The translations under genes and the position numbers were made by a program. A model generated the notes under the pieces. It was not told the DNA's origin and searched no databases. It saw nothing but the letters and a program-made list of their open reading frames with translations. Positions 21,605 through 31,022 of a stretch of 64,000 bases of DNA are shown piece after piece. The stretch's first letter is position 1. The number at the start of each line of letters is the position of its first letter. Source of the DNA: Lacrimispora xylanisolvens (GTDB taxonomy: Bacteria; Bacillota; Clostridia; Lachnospirales; Lachnospiraceae); NCBI GenBank assembly GCA_017084465.1, contig CP070896.1, positions 1,674,001 to 1,738,000 on the forward strand. The letters are read 5' to 3'.

Positions 21605-23270
21605 AGACCTCCATAATGATCGGCAGAATCATGGGATTACGCTTCATACGCTTCCAAAGGAAATCGCTTAAGCTGTCCCGGATAATATTCTTGATTTTAC
21701 CCCAGTCATTGATTTTGCGTTCCAGGCAGTCCTGAACTGCATCATTTACAATGGCTCTTGCCTCTTCCATCAGATCCTCAGATTCTCTTACATATACAAA
21801 TCCTCTGGACACAATGTCCGGTCCTGCAAGAAGCTGATTGGAATATTTTTCCAGAGTCAGCACAACCACGATAATTCCGTTCTGTGCCAGATTCTGTCTG
21901 TCTCTTAATACGATATTGCCTACATCACCAACTCCAAGTCCGTCTACCAGGATACCTCCGGACTGAACGTGATCTACTACTTTCCAGGATTCTGATCCCA
22001 GCTCCACTACGTCACCGGAGGACATAATAATTACGTTCTCCTTAGGAATACCCATGGACTGAACCACACTCTTTTGTGCAATCAAGTGGCGGTATTCTCC
22101 ATGTACCGGTATAGCGTACTGAGGACGAACCAGGGCATACATAAGCTTAATTTCTTCCTGACATGCGTGTCCGGATACATGGGTATCTTCACAGATTACC
22201 TCAGCACCCTTCATGGAAAGCTCGTTTACTACCTTGGAAACTGCCTTTTCATTGCCAGGAATCGGGTTGGAGCTTAATATAATTACATCATTCGGCTTAA
22301 TGGAAATCTTTTTATGAGTACTTCCAGCCATTCGGGAAAGAGCTGCCATGGATTCTCCCTGGCTTCCCGTAGTGATTAACACGGTCTGCTCATCGGGATA
22401 ATTCTTCAGCTGGTCAATGTCAATTAATGTGCCTTCCGGGATATCGATGTAACCCAGTTCACTGGCAGTACCAATAACATTAACCATACTTCTTCCTTCT
22501 ACTACAACTTTACGCCCGTTCTTGGCAGCGGAATTGATTACCTGCTGTACACGGTCCACGTTGGATGCAAAAGTCGCCACTATGATACGGTTATTCTTAT
22601 GGTCTGCAAATATATTGTCAAAGGTCTTACCAACCGTCTTTTCCGACTGGGTAAAGCCTGGTCTCATGGCATTGGTACTGTCACACATGAGGGCAAGCAC
22701 GCCTTTTTTTCCAAGTTCTGCAAAACGCTCTAAATCTGCCGGCTCTCCAAATACGGGAGTATAGTCAATCTTAAAGTCTCCTGTATGAAGAATTACACCT
22801 GCCGGTGAGAAAATAGCAAGGGCAGATGCATCGGCGATGCTGTGGTTTGTCTTGATGAATTCAATACGGAAGCAGCCTAAATTAATGGACTGTCCATGTT
22901 TAATCACCTTTCTCTTGGTGTTTTTCAAAAGATTATGTTCTTTTAATTTGTTCTCGATTAATGCGATGGTCAGTTTGGTGCCATAAACCGGAACATTAAT
23001 CTCTTTTAAAATATAAGGGAGAGCACCGATATGATCCTCGTGACCATGGGTAATAACAAATCCCTTTACTTTGTTAATATTTTGTTTCAAATAGGAAACA
23101 TCCGGGATTACCAGGTCGATTCCAAGCATATCATCTGTAGGAAATGCCAGTCCGCAGTCCACAACAATGATACTGTCCTCGTATTCAAAAGCAGTGATAT
23201 TCATACCAATCTGCTCCATTCCTCCTAAGGGAATGATTTTTACTTTCGCGTTGCTGTCTTGTTTCTTCAA
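21603..23270 (-). CDS. rnj: Ribonuclease J
   Basis: The 555-residue beta-lactamase/beta-CASP RNase has the zinc motif HGHEDHIG (residues ~74-81), an HTGDFKID motif, the beta-CASP insert (CDSTNAMRPGFTQSEKTVG) and the third metal region (HVSGHACQEE, PVHGEYRH). It performs 5'-3' exonucleolytic and endonucleolytic decay and maturation of RNA in Firmicutes. The gene appears intact. It sits between a Fur-type regulator and the mltG-like gene, in a region that in Bacillus holds only yrzB-yrrL. Confidence 0.95.
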   Translation of the reverse strand: MKKQDSNAKVKIIPLGGMEQIGMNITAFEYEDSIIVVDCGLAFPTDDMLGIDLVIPDVSYLKQNINKVKGFVITHGHEDHIGALPYILKEINVPVYGTKLTIALIENKLKEHNLLKNTKRKVIKHGQSINLGCFRIEFIKTNHSIADASALAIFSPAGVILHTGDFKIDYTPVFGEPADLERFAELGKKGVLALMCDSTNAMRPGFTQSEKTVGKTFDNIFADHKNNRIIVATFASNVDRVQQVINSAAKNGRKVVVEGRSMVNVIGTASELGYIDIPEGTLIDIDQLKNYPDEQTVLITTGSQGESMAALSRMAGSTHKKISIKPNDVIILSSNPIPGNEKAVSKVVNELSMKGAEVICEDTHVSGHACQEEIKLMYALVRPQYAIPVHGEYRHLIAQKSVVQSMGIPKENVIIMSSGDVVELGSESWKVVDHVQSGGILVDGLGVGDVGNIVLRDRQNLAQNGIIVVVLTLEKYSNQLLAGPDIVSRGFVYVRESEDLMEEARAIVNDAVQDCLERKINDWGKIKNIIRDSLSDFLWKRMKRNPMILPIIMEV

Positions 23271-23288
23271 TCTTTTACCTCCGTTTTA

Positions 23289-23753
23289 TTATTTCCCGTC
23301 CTGATCTTCTTCCATTTTTTCCCGGCATTCCCTGCAGTACCCGTGAAGTTTCACTTCATGATCTGTTACCATAAACCCCTCTGTATCAAGAAGTGCCTGT
23401 TCCAGAGTATCTAAAAGGTCGCCCTTAAAGGAAAATACTTTTTGGCATCGGCTGCAAATGGCATGGTGGTGGTGGTGTCCGGACTCACGATTAAAGCCCC
23501 CCAGTTCGTAGCGGGCAAATCCATCATCAAAGCTGACCTTATCAATCACTGACAAATCCACCAGCACCTGTACAGTCCTGTAAATCGTGGCAAGTCCGAT
23601 CTCCGGGCAGCTCTGTCTGGCCAGATCATAAATCTCCTCTGCAGTCAGATGTTCTCCCGGACGCTCAGCCATGAGTTCCAGTACCAGCATACGCTGATTG
23701 GTCACCTTGAGTCCTTTTTTTCGAAGCATATCTTTAAAAACTTCCTGTTCCAT
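23289..23753 (-). CDS. Fur family transcriptional regulator
   Basis: About 154 residues from the ATG at 23753 (an upstream start at 23768 is possible). A winged helix (KVTNQRMLVLELMAERPGEH, IGLATIYRTVQVLVDLSV) precedes the metal-binding domain with GHHHHHAICSRCQKVFSF and CREC, giving two CxxC structural zinc sites plus a His-rich regulatory site. Members are Fur, Zur, PerR or Mur; the metal cannot be decided. It lies between DUF1292 and rnj. Confidence 0.9.
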   Translation of the reverse strand: MEQEVFKDMLRKKGLKVTNQRMLVLELMAERPGEHLTAEEIYDLARQSCPEIGLATIYRTVQVLVDLSVIDKVSFDDGFARYELGGFNRESGHHHHHAICSRCQKVFSFKGDLLDTLEQALLDTEGFMVTDHEVKLHGYCRECREKMEEDQDGK

Positions 23754-23778
23754 ACAACAGTCCCTCAATCACTTACCA

Positions 23779-24060
23779 TCATTTTTCAATATCCACATCC
23801 GCTCCGTCAAGCAGTTCGGAAAATATTTTAAATAAATAATCTATCTCGTTATCATCCTCAACAAACTCATACAAAGCTTCTTCTTCATTCTGCTTTGACA
23901 TGTCTTTTAAGATGTAACATTCTCCTTCTTCATCCTCATCTGTGGAATCAGTTACCAACAGATAATTCATACCATTAATTCTGGTTTCTTCTAACACATA
24001 AAAAATTATTTCTTCCCCTTCGTCATTGGTCAGGGTAATTTTTCTCTCTTCACTGTTCAT
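23779..24060 (-). CDS. DUF1292 family protein (YrzB-like)
   Basis: This small, very acidic 93-residue protein has the family pattern [20 protein letters not shown] then [20 protein letters not shown]. The function is unknown. The gene overlaps the ruvX stop (24050-24060) and follows ireB and ruvX, the conserved yrzL-yrrK-yrzB order of Firmicutes. Confidence 0.85.
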   Translation of the reverse strand: MNSEERKITLTNDEGEEIIFYVLEETRINGMNYLLVTDSTDEDEEGECYILKDMSKQNEEEALYEFVEDDNEIDYLFKIFSELLDGADVDIEK

Positions 24061-24490
24061 TGCCTGTCTCCCGTTTTAAACTGTCTAAATATCCCTGCAG
24101 AATCAATCCTGCTGCCACCTTGTCAATGACTGCTTTCCGGTTTTCCCGTCTCACACCGCTCTCCATTAATATTCTCTCAGAAGCGGCTGTAGTCAGTCTC
24201 TCATCCCATAAAACCACAGGAATTCCTGTCCGGCGTTCCAGCATATCTTTAAATTCCTCAGTCTTCTTAGCTCTGTCTCCAGCCGTGTTATTCATATTCT
24301 TAGGATAACCCAAAACAATGGTTTCAATCTCATAATCCTGAATCAGTTCCTCAATCCGGGCACAGGTTCTTCTCAGTTTATTTTCTTCTTCTCTCGTAAT
24401 TGTCTCCACACCCTGAGCAGTTATACCCAGTAAGTCGGAAACTGCAACTCCAACAGTCTTAGAACCGTAATCAAGTCCCATGATTCTCAT
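24050..24490 (-). CDS. ruvX: RuvX/YqgF family RNase H-fold nuclease
   Basis: The conserved protein starts [20 protein letters not shown] at the ATG at 24490. The frame stays open upstream to 24703, but that part is repeat DNA (see 24495-24677), not family sequence. Hallmarks are the [10 protein letters not shown] strand, [19 protein letters not shown], and [16 protein letters not shown]. The ~146-residue length fits. YqgF proteins act in 16S rRNA 3'-end maturation and were proposed as Holliday junction resolvases. The ribosome site GGAAAGAGGA lies inside the last repeat unit. Confidence 0.92.
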   Translation of the reverse strand: MRIMGLDYGSKTVGVAVSDLLGITAQGVETITREEENKLRRTCARIEELIQDYEIETIVLGYPKNMNNTAGDRAKKTEEFKDMLERRTGIPVVLWDERLTTAASERILMESGVRRENRKAVIDKVAAGLILQGYLDSLKRETGNEQ

Positions 24491-24494
24491 ATTT

Positions 24495-24677
24495 CCTCTT
24501 TCCTGTCCATGCTTTCTGGACATAAAGGTATGTTCGTTAGAACGCTCCTCTTTCCTGTCCATGTTTTTTGGACATAAAGGTATGTTCGTAGAACGTTCCT
24601 CTTTCCTGTCCACGTTTTTTGGACATAAAGGTATGTTCGTTAGAACGCTCCTCTTTCCTGTCCATGTTTTTTGGACA
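24495..24677. repeat. Tandem repeat, 51-52 bp, three full units plus a partial, upstream of ruvX
   Basis: Units start at 24495, 24547, 24598 and 24650 (partial). Each contains the inverted repeat TGTCCATGTTTTTTGGACA or a variant and the palindrome-like GTTCGTTAGAAC. Read on the minus strand each ends with CAGGAAAGAGGA, the sequence that serves as ribosome site for ruvX in the unit nearest the gene. The units differ by only a few substitutions and one missing base. Confidence 0.9.
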
Positions 24678-24817
24678 ACAAAACAAAGCTGGTTCGCAGC
24701 CAACTAGATAAAAACAAACTGCCAGACTCCGCCTCTTACCACTTCATCTGACAGCTGTAACGCATTGCAAAGGTCTTATAGAGTTGAAACCTACCCGACT
24801 GACACCAAATGGCGTCA

Positions 24818-25078
24818 TTACTTTAACTTCGTATCAATATATACCCGCATCAGTTCTTCCAGAATCTCGTCCCGTTCCACTTTCATGATCAGACTTCTGG
24901 CATTCTTATGGCTGGTGATATAGGTAGGGTCACCTGACATAATATACCCCACAATCTGGTTAACCGGATTATAGCCTTTTTCTGTGAGGGCAATATAAAC
25001 CTGTTCCAGTACCTGACTTACGTCCAGCTTATTTTCCTGGACTGCTTTAAAAAATTGTGTATTATGAATATCGCCCAT
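24818..25078 (-). CDS. ireB: IreB family regulatory phosphoprotein
   Basis: 86 residues from the ATG at 25078. The conserved block VLEQVYIALTEKGYNPVNQI, VGYIMSGDPTYITSHKNARS and ERDEILEELMRVYIDTKL defines IreB (UPF0297). In Enterococcus IreB is a substrate of the PASTA kinase IreK and affects cephalosporin resistance. It precedes ruvX with about 327 bases between, most of which is tandem repeat. The rest of that gap (24678-24817) shows no gene. Confidence 0.9.
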   Translation of the reverse strand: MGDIHNTQFFKAVQENKLDVSQVLEQVYIALTEKGYNPVNQIVGYIMSGDPTYITSHKNARSLIMKVERDEILEELMRVYIDTKLK

Positions 25079-25136
25079 GTTTCTCACGTCCTTTAACTGT
25101 TCTCCTTTATTTTAAACCATAATCATGGATTCGGCA

Positions 25137-25157
25137 AGACAAAAATTATTTTTGTCT
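25137..25157 (-). terminator. Terminator of mtaB
   Basis: AGACAAAAA-TTA-TTTTTGTCT is a perfect 9-bp inverted repeat directly after the mtaB stop. It is rich in A-T pairs and followed by TGCC on the minus strand, so its strength is doubtful. Confidence 0.5.
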
Positions 25158-25158
25158 C

Positions 25159-26477
25159 TTAACATTTTAAAAATATGATTTCATCTGTCAGCATTTTCCA
25201 TAAAGTTCCCTTTATCATCCTGCCTTTTATTCCTTCTTCAAAAGGCACTGCTGCTTTGATATATTCTTTTGTATGGCCAATCACATAACGCTTTCCATCC
25301 ACCTCATATTCCTCTTCCATCAGCACTTCGGTCTGACTTCCCAGATGAGATTCACGGTAAGAACGTGACATCTCCCGCTCCAGAGAAAGAAGCTCACCGC
25401 TTCGTTTTGTTTTTACAGATTCCGGGATCTGATCCGGCATATCTGCCGCTCTGGTTCCGTTTCTGACCGAATATTTAAACACATGCATTTCGTAAAACTG
25501 AAGTTTCTTTAAATATTCTCTGGTGGTTTCAAATTCAGCATCGGTTTCTCCAGGAAACCCTACTATGATATCGGTCGTTATGGCAGGATTCTTAAATGCA
25601 CTGCGAAGAAGCTCACAGCCCGTTAAGTATTCTTTGGTGCTATATCTCCGGTTCATACGCTTTAACGTGGCATCACAGCCGCTTTGCAAAGACAGGTGGA
25701 AATGAGGGCATATCTTTTCCATTCCGGCAAGAGCTGACGCAAATTCCTCGGTTATAATCCTTGGTTCCAGGGAACCCAGACGGATTCGTTTGATTTCCGG
25801 TATTTCATGTACTTTTATAATTAATTCCAGCAGTCCGATTCTCTCTTCTGCCGGAAAATCCATGCCGTAAGAGCTTAAATGAATTCCTGTTAATACAGCT
25901 TCCTCATATCCCAGAGCTGCCAGCCGTGTGATCTCATCCACAACTTCCTGGGGCTTTCTGCTTCTGACCCGTCCTCTGGTGTAAGGGATGATGCAGTAAC
26001 TGCAGAACTGATTACAGCCATCCTGCACCTTTACAAATGCTCTTGTGTGATCGCCGATCCTGCTGATGGAAAGGTTTTCATATTCAGCGGTATGGCTGAT
26101 GTCAATCACGGTTTCTTCCTCTGTCACTTTGTTCTGTGCAAAGTAATCCTCCAGAATGGAAACCAGCTCTGTCTTCTTATTATTTCCTATCACCAGATCC
26201 ACAGCTTCGTCTTTTTCAGTTCTTCGCCTGCTGCCTGAACATAACATCCGGCTGCAATAACGACTGCACCGGGATTCATTTTCTTGGCGCGGTGAAGCAT
26301 CTGTCTGGATTTGCGGTCAGCAATGTTGGTTACAGAACAGGTGTTGATAATATAAACGTCTGCTCCCTCTGCAAATGGCACGATCTCATAGCCTGCGTTT
26401 TCCAATAGCTGCTGCATTGCTTCTGTTTCATATGAATTTACCTTGCATCCAAGGTTATGCAGGGCTGCCTTTCTCAT
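25159..26477 (-). CDS. mtaB: tRNA (N6-threonylcarbamoyladenosine(37)-C2)-methylthiotransferase MtaB, frameshifted
   Basis: MtaB turns t6A37 into ms2t6A37 in ANN-decoding tRNAs using two 4Fe-4S clusters. The UPF0004 domain (HNLGCKVNSYETEAM, INTCSVTNIADRKSRQ, CYVQA) gives three Cys. The radical-SAM motif is CNQFCSYCIIPYTRGRVRSR, and a TRAM domain ends the ~438-residue protein. At 26212-26216 five T should be six, joining EELKK to DEAVDLVIGN. It is monocistronic or the end of a transcript; upstream the plus-strand HPr-like gene diverges. Confidence 0.93.
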
Positions 26478-26626
26478 TTTATTTTCTCCTATCTAAATAT
26501 TGCTTAAATTTTCAGTATTTTCATGTAAAATTACCATTGACTTTTATACAATAAATCAGTAGTATTGAAGTGAAAAAGGGGGCGATTCCCTGATAATAAA
26601 AGAGCTCACGCAAGGAGGTTTTTCAC

Positions 26627-26860
26627 ATGAAAACAGTTCGTATATCTTTAAATTCCATCGACAAAGTAAAATCTTTCGTTAATGACCTGACAAAATTTGA
26701 TACTGACTTTGATCTTGTTTCCGGCAGATATGTGATCGATGCAAAATCCATTATGGGTATTTTCAGCCTGGATTTATCCAAGCCGATTGATTTAAATATT
26801 CATTCCGAAAGCGCTGTCGATGAAATCTTAAACATTTTATCTCCATATATTGTAGATTAA
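26627..26860 (+). CDS. HPr-fold protein lacking the catalytic histidine (Crh-like)
   Basis: The 77-residue protein has the HPr fold outline, with the regulatory serine region intact (AKSIMGIFSLDLSKP, Ser near residue 45) followed by a helix of the expected length. The active-site segment normally reading GLHARPA is replaced by SIDKVKSFVND, without His. It thus cannot accept phosphate from PTS enzyme I in the usual way. Like Bacillus Crh it could still be phosphorylated on Ser by HPr kinase and act in catabolite control; this is an inference. AAGGAGG precedes the ATG. It stands alone between mtaB and thiI. Confidence 0.8.
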   Translation: MKTVRISLNSIDKVKSFVNDLTKFDTDFDLVSGRYVIDAKSIMGIFSLDLSKPIDLNIHSESAVDEILNILSPYIVD

Positions 26861-26883
26861 CTTGATTAAGAGTTATTTGAGAA

Positions 26884-26926
26884 ATGGGATCCGTCCTTTT
26901 AATAAGGAGCCGGACCCCATTTTTTC
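26884..26926 (+). terminator. Terminator of the HPr-like gene
   Basis: ATGGGATCCGTCCTT pairs with AAGGAGCCGGACCCCAT with small mismatches, followed by TTTTTTC on the plus strand. It separates the HPr-like gene from convergent thiI. Confidence 0.8.
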
Positions 26927-26927
26927 T

Positions 26928-28106
26928 TTAACACCAGACTTTTTCTACGGTACGAATGGCCGTCTCAACCAGCTCATCAATCTTTTCTTCCAGTTTTTCT
27001 TCTGAACGCTCAATCATTTTAATGCTTGGCTTTGTAACGGGGTGCTTTGCAACAAAGATGGTGCAGCAGTCCTCAAAAGGAAGTACAGAAGTCTCATAAG
27101 TTCCGATCTTTTCTGATACGTCAACAATCTCCTGCTTATCAAAACCGATTACCGGACGGAATACCGGAATTGTACAGGCTGCATCTGTAGCTGCCAGCGA
27201 CTGCATGGTCTGTGAGGCTACCTGTCCAATACTTTCTCCTGTGATTAATGCCTGTGCTCCTGCTTCTCCTGCCAGATGCTCAGCAATCCGCATCATATAA
27301 CGTCTCATGATGATTGTAAGTTCCTCATGAGGACATTTGTCATAAATATAAAGCTGAATGTCAGTAAAATTCACGATATGAAGGTGAACTGGTCCGGAAT
27401 ATTTAGAAACCAGCTTTGCAAGGTCAATGACCTTTTCCTTTGCCCGTTCGCTGGTATAAGGCGGAGCATGGAAATAGACTGCGTCAATTTTAACTCCCCG
27501 TTTTGCGATCATATAACCAGCTACCGGACTGTCGATTCCACCGGATAATAAAAGCATGGCTTTTCCGTTGGTTCCTACCGGCATTCCTCCCGGTCCCGGA
27601 ATAATTTTGGAGTAAATATTAATTTTATTTCTGACTTCTACATAAAGCATAACTTCCGGCTTATGAACGTCAACCTTAGTGTCAGGAAATGTATGAAGTA
27701 TCACTTCTCCCAAATCCCGGTTAATCTGTTCTGAGTTAACCGGATACCGTTTGTTTCCTCTTCTGGCATACACTTTAAATGTAAAATGCTTATCGTCATA
27801 ATATTGATCCACATAAGTTAAAACCTGATGTTTTAAATCCTCATAACCATTGTCCTCCACCTGAACCATAGGGCAGATGGCCGCGATTCCGAAGATGCGG
27901 CTTAATGATTCCACAACTTCATCAAAGTCGAATTCGGACTGAGCAGTAGCATAGATCCGTCCTGATTCCTTGGAAACGATAAAATCTCCATCCAGCCTCT
28001 TTAATGCATGGCGGATGTGTGCTACAAGAGCATCCTCAAATAAGAAACGGTTTTTTCCTTTTACACCGATTTCTGCGTATTTAATTAAAAATGATTGATA
28101 TTGCAT
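26928..28106 (-). CDS. thiI: tRNA 4-thiouridine(8) synthase ThiI
   Basis: The 392-residue protein has an N-terminal ferredoxin-like/THUMP region (MQYQSFLIKYAEIGVKGKNR) and the PP-loop ATP pyrophosphatase domain (AMLLLSGGIDSPVAGYMIAK, residues ~180-199). It lacks the C-terminal rhodanese domain of enterobacterial ThiI, as is usual in Firmicutes. It inserts sulfur in U8 of tRNA, taking it from a cysteine desulfurase, which is the gene directly upstream here. Confidence 0.95.
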   Translation of the reverse strand: MQYQSFLIKYAEIGVKGKNRFLFEDALVAHIRHALKRLDGDFIVSKESGRIYATAQSEFDFDEVVESLSRIFGIAAICPMVQVEDNGYEDLKHQVLTYVDQYYDDKHFTFKVYARRGNKRYPVNSEQINRDLGEVILHTFPDTKVDVHKPEVMLYVEVRNKINIYSKIIPGPGGMPVGTNGKAMLLLSGGIDSPVAGYMIAKRGVKIDAVYFHAPPYTSERAKEKVIDLAKLVSKYSGPVHLHIVNFTDIQLYIYDKCPHEELTIIMRRYMMRIAEHLAGEAGAQALITGESIGQVASQTMQSLAATDAACTIPVFRPVIGFDKQEIVDVSEKIGTYETSVLPFEDCCTIFVAKHPVTKPSIKMIERSEEKLEEKIDELVETAIRTVEKVWC

Positions 28107-28133
28107 CTGTTGTCCTTTCTTTTAAAAACCCGT

Positions 28134-29285
28134 TTACCCTCTCTGGTACCGCCTGAGTACAGGCAGCAGTTCCTTTAAGGTTTGTATGCAGTAGTCCACT
28201 TCTTCCCTTGTATTAAAAACTCCGAAACTAAATCTTAAGGTGGAATCCAAAAGTTCCGGTTTTATACCAATTCCTTTTAAGGTTCCGCTGACAGCCGGAT
28301 GATTGGAGGAACAGGCAGAACCTGAAGATACATAGATCTCTTTCTCCTCCAGCGCGTGAAGGAGTACTTCACTGCGGATTCCGGAAAAGCTGGCACTGAC
28401 AATCTGTGGTGCCGACAATTCTCCTTTTAAGCTGTTTATGGTTACTCCGTCTATTTCTGACAGTCTGTCAATCAAATAATCCTTAAGCTCTGTAATTGCA
28501 CGGATCTTCTCTCTGTGATTGGTATACATAAAGTTTGCGGCTGCAGATAACCCTGCAACACCCGGAACATTTTCCGTACCGGAACGCATACCTCTTTGCT
28601 GGCCTCCGCCATAAATCATAGGTCTTATTTTAACCCGTTTGTCAATGTATAGAAAACCGACCCCTTTCGGGCCATGTATTTTATGGGCGCTCACTGAGAG
28701 CAGATCAATTCCCTGGCTCTTTGGCCGGATCAAAAGCTTCCCATAAGCCTGTATGGCATCTACATGAAATAAGATGTTTGGATTTTTCTTATTTATAATT
28801 TTAGAAATGGCTTCCACTGGTTCAATGGCGCCGATTTCATTGTTTACATACATGATGGAAACCAGAATCGTCTCAGGACAGATTGCTTCCTCCAATTCTT
28901 CCAGGTTAATATGACCCTGTCCGTCAACGGAAAGATAGGTCACCCGAAATCCCTGCTCTTCCAGATAGGCCAGAGGATTATATACGGAAGCATGCTCTAT
29001 TCCAGTACTGATAATATGGTTTCCCGAACGTTTATTGGCCATGGCAGTCTCGATAATTGCCAAATTGTTGGACTCAGAACCGCCGGATGTAAATACAATT
29101 TCCTTTGCAGCCACCTTTAAAGTTCCTGCAATGGTTTCGGCAGCTTCTTTGATATACCGTTCCGCATCCAGTCCTTTATGCCTGGCTGATGGATTTCCAT
29201 AATCCTCCATCATTGTTTTAATTACAATTTCTTTCACCGGCTCCAGAACTTTTGTCGTTGCCGAATTATCAAAATATGCTTCCAT
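28134..29285 (-). CDS. Cysteine desulfurase (IscS/NifS-like)
   Basis: A 383-residue PLP enzyme that removes sulfur from cysteine as persulfide. The start MEAYFDNSATTKVLEPV, the PLP lysine in SAHKIHGPKG (residue ~205) and the mobile Cys loop SSGSACSSNHPAVSG are all present. The neighbour thiI suggests a dedicated sulfur donor for 4-thiouridine, like Bacillus NifZ. It may also serve thiamine synthesis. Confidence 0.93.
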   Translation of the reverse strand: MEAYFDNSATTKVLEPVKEIVIKTMMEDYGNPSARHKGLDAERYIKEAAETIAGTLKVAAKEIVFTSGGSESNNLAIIETAMANKRSGNHIISTGIEHASVYNPLAYLEEQGFRVTYLSVDGQGHINLEELEEAICPETILVSIMYVNNEIGAIEPVEAISKIINKKNPNILFHVDAIQAYGKLLIRPKSQGIDLLSVSAHKIHGPKGVGFLYIDKRVKIRPMIYGGGQQRGMRSGTENVPGVAGLSAAANFMYTNHREKIRAITELKDYLIDRLSEIDGVTINSLKGELSAPQIVSASFSGIRSEVLLHALEEKEIYVSSGSACSSNHPAVSGTLKGIGIKPELLDSTLRFSFGVFNTREEVDYCIQTLKELLPVLRRYQRG

Positions 29286-29298
29286 TTATGTCATCTCC

Positions 29299-30038
29299 CT
29301 AAACGCTTTCCAACTGATACCCAAGTACAGAAAGAACGAAAAGTCCCGCTGTTTCCGTGCGTAAAATACGTTTTCCCAGCGTAATTGTATGTGCGCCGTA
29401 TGATTCTCCAAGTTCCACTTCCCCGTCCTCAAAGCCGCCTTCCGGTCCGATGAAAATCCCAACTTTCATACCCGGTTTTATGCGGGAAACAATCTCCCTT
29501 GTGTGCACCATTCCTTCGGCATGTTCAAAAGGAAGCAAAAGAATGTCAAATTCCTTTGCATATTCAAAAGCTTCCCGAAGAGTCTTCACACCGGTTACTT
29601 CCGGAATCAAAAGCCGTTTGGACTGCTTGGCCGCACTTTCAGAAACAGCCGCCCAGCGTTTAATTTTGATTCCTCTTTCTTTTTATCAAGCTTCACCACA
29701 GCACGCTTCGTTTCAACTGGAATGATCTTAAACACTCCAAGTTCAACTGCCTTTTGTATGATCAGCTCCATTTTGTCGCTTTTGGGAAGCCCCTGAAATA
29801 AATAAATCTCCACAGGCAGCTCCGTACCGCCTTCCCGGATCTCTAATATCTTTGCCATTACCTCATCAGAAGAAATGGACAGAATTTCACACAAATAATC
29901 CTTATCCACTCCATTGCTAAGCAATATTTCTTCTCCAGGTCCCATGCGAAGAACATTTTTTATATGGTTCACATCTGTTCCGGCAATCCGTACCGTAGTC
30001 TCCCCGATCTGGTCCTGCTGCACAAAAAAATGATACAT
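29299..30038 (-). CDS. rsmE: 16S rRNA (uracil(1498)-N3)-methyltransferase RsmE, frameshifted
   Basis: The N-terminal PUA-like domain (MYHFFVQQDQIGETTVRIAG, NHIKNVLRMGPGEEI) is followed by a SPOUT knot methyltransferase domain with GIFIGPEGGFEDGEVEL and LGKRILRTETAGLFVL. The join needs one more A at the run 29664-29667, giving SKIKRWAAVSESAAKQSKR. It methylates U1498 of 16S rRNA. The prmA-rsmE pair is a common Firmicute order, often next to dnaJ. Confidence 0.92.
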
Positions 30039-30048
30039 TTCTGTTCAC

Positions 30049-31013
30049 CTATTTCTTTCTGACTGTTACAGAAACCCATTCTCCCTGATAGGTAATCTCC
30101 ACCAGTTCAAAGTCATCGTTGGCAGCAAAGGCCTGCTTTACAGCTTCTTCCTTCATATTAATGATACCGGAAGTAATAAAGACAGTCCCTTTCTTCATAT
30201 GAACCGGGATTTCCTTCTGTAAGGGAATTATGACATCAGCCAGAATGTTGGCAACTACTACGTCATATTTTTCAAAGCCTGCAGCTTCTTTTACTTCTTT
30301 GTCATCGATGATATTGCCCTTTAAAACCTTAAATTTCTCTGGGTCTATGTGGTTGGACTCCATATTTTCCATTACAGCAGTGATGGCATTTTCATCTAAG
30401 TCTGTTCCGAATACTTCCCCGGCTCCAAGCTTAAGTGCTGTAATACCAAGAATCCCGCTGCCGGTTCCCACATCAAGAACAAGGTCACCAGGCTTCACAT
30501 ATTTTTTCAACTGACGGATGCAAAGCTGTGTGGTCTCATGCTGTCCTGTACCAAAGGCAGTACCTGGATCAATTTCGATCAGTAGTTTTTTTCTTTATGC
30601 TCTTCGGGGATCTCCTCCCAGGTAGGTTTAATTAAAATATCATCCACAGTAAATGGTTTAAAATACTGTTTCCAGTTGTTAATCCAGTCTTTGTCCTCAG
30701 TCTCGCTGGTTTCAATGGTACGGGCTCCCAAGTCCGTAAACATAGAAAGCTCGTCAAGTCCCTCTTCCACCTTTATTAACATCTCTTCTATATTGGTATC
30801 GGAGTCCGGATCTAAATAAAAGCTGACTCTCGCCACTCCCTCATCAGGGGGCAGTTCCGGAAGAATGTCAATGAACATCCCTTTCGTTTCCGCTTCTGTA
30901 AGAGGAATATTGTCTTCGATTTCGATTCCTTCAATTCCAATTTCATCAAACATGCTGCTGACTAAATCAACAGCCTCCGTTGTTGTTGTAAGAGTAAATT
31001 TTTTCCATTTCAT
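30049..31013 (-). CDS. prmA: Ribosomal protein L11 methyltransferase PrmA, frameshifted
   Basis: About 320 residues: an N-terminal ferredoxin-like domain (KWKKFTLTTTTEAVDLVSSM) and a SAM-dependent domain (VLDVGTGSGILGITALKLGA, DLDENAITAVMENM, VVANILADVI). It trimethylates L11. At the run 30586-30592 one base is missing, so IPEEHKEK and LLIEIDPGTAFGTGQHET fall in different frames. It ends 10 bases before rsmE. Confidence 0.92.
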
Positions 31014-31022
31014 AACAATTCC

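Noticed and set aside
24495..24677. CRISPR array
   Set aside because: Units are directly adjacent 51-52-bp copies without unique spacers, and no cas gene is present.
24491..24703. N-terminal extension of RuvX
   Set aside because: The extension is encoded by tandem repeat DNA; family members start at MRIMGLDYG, which has its own ribosome site.
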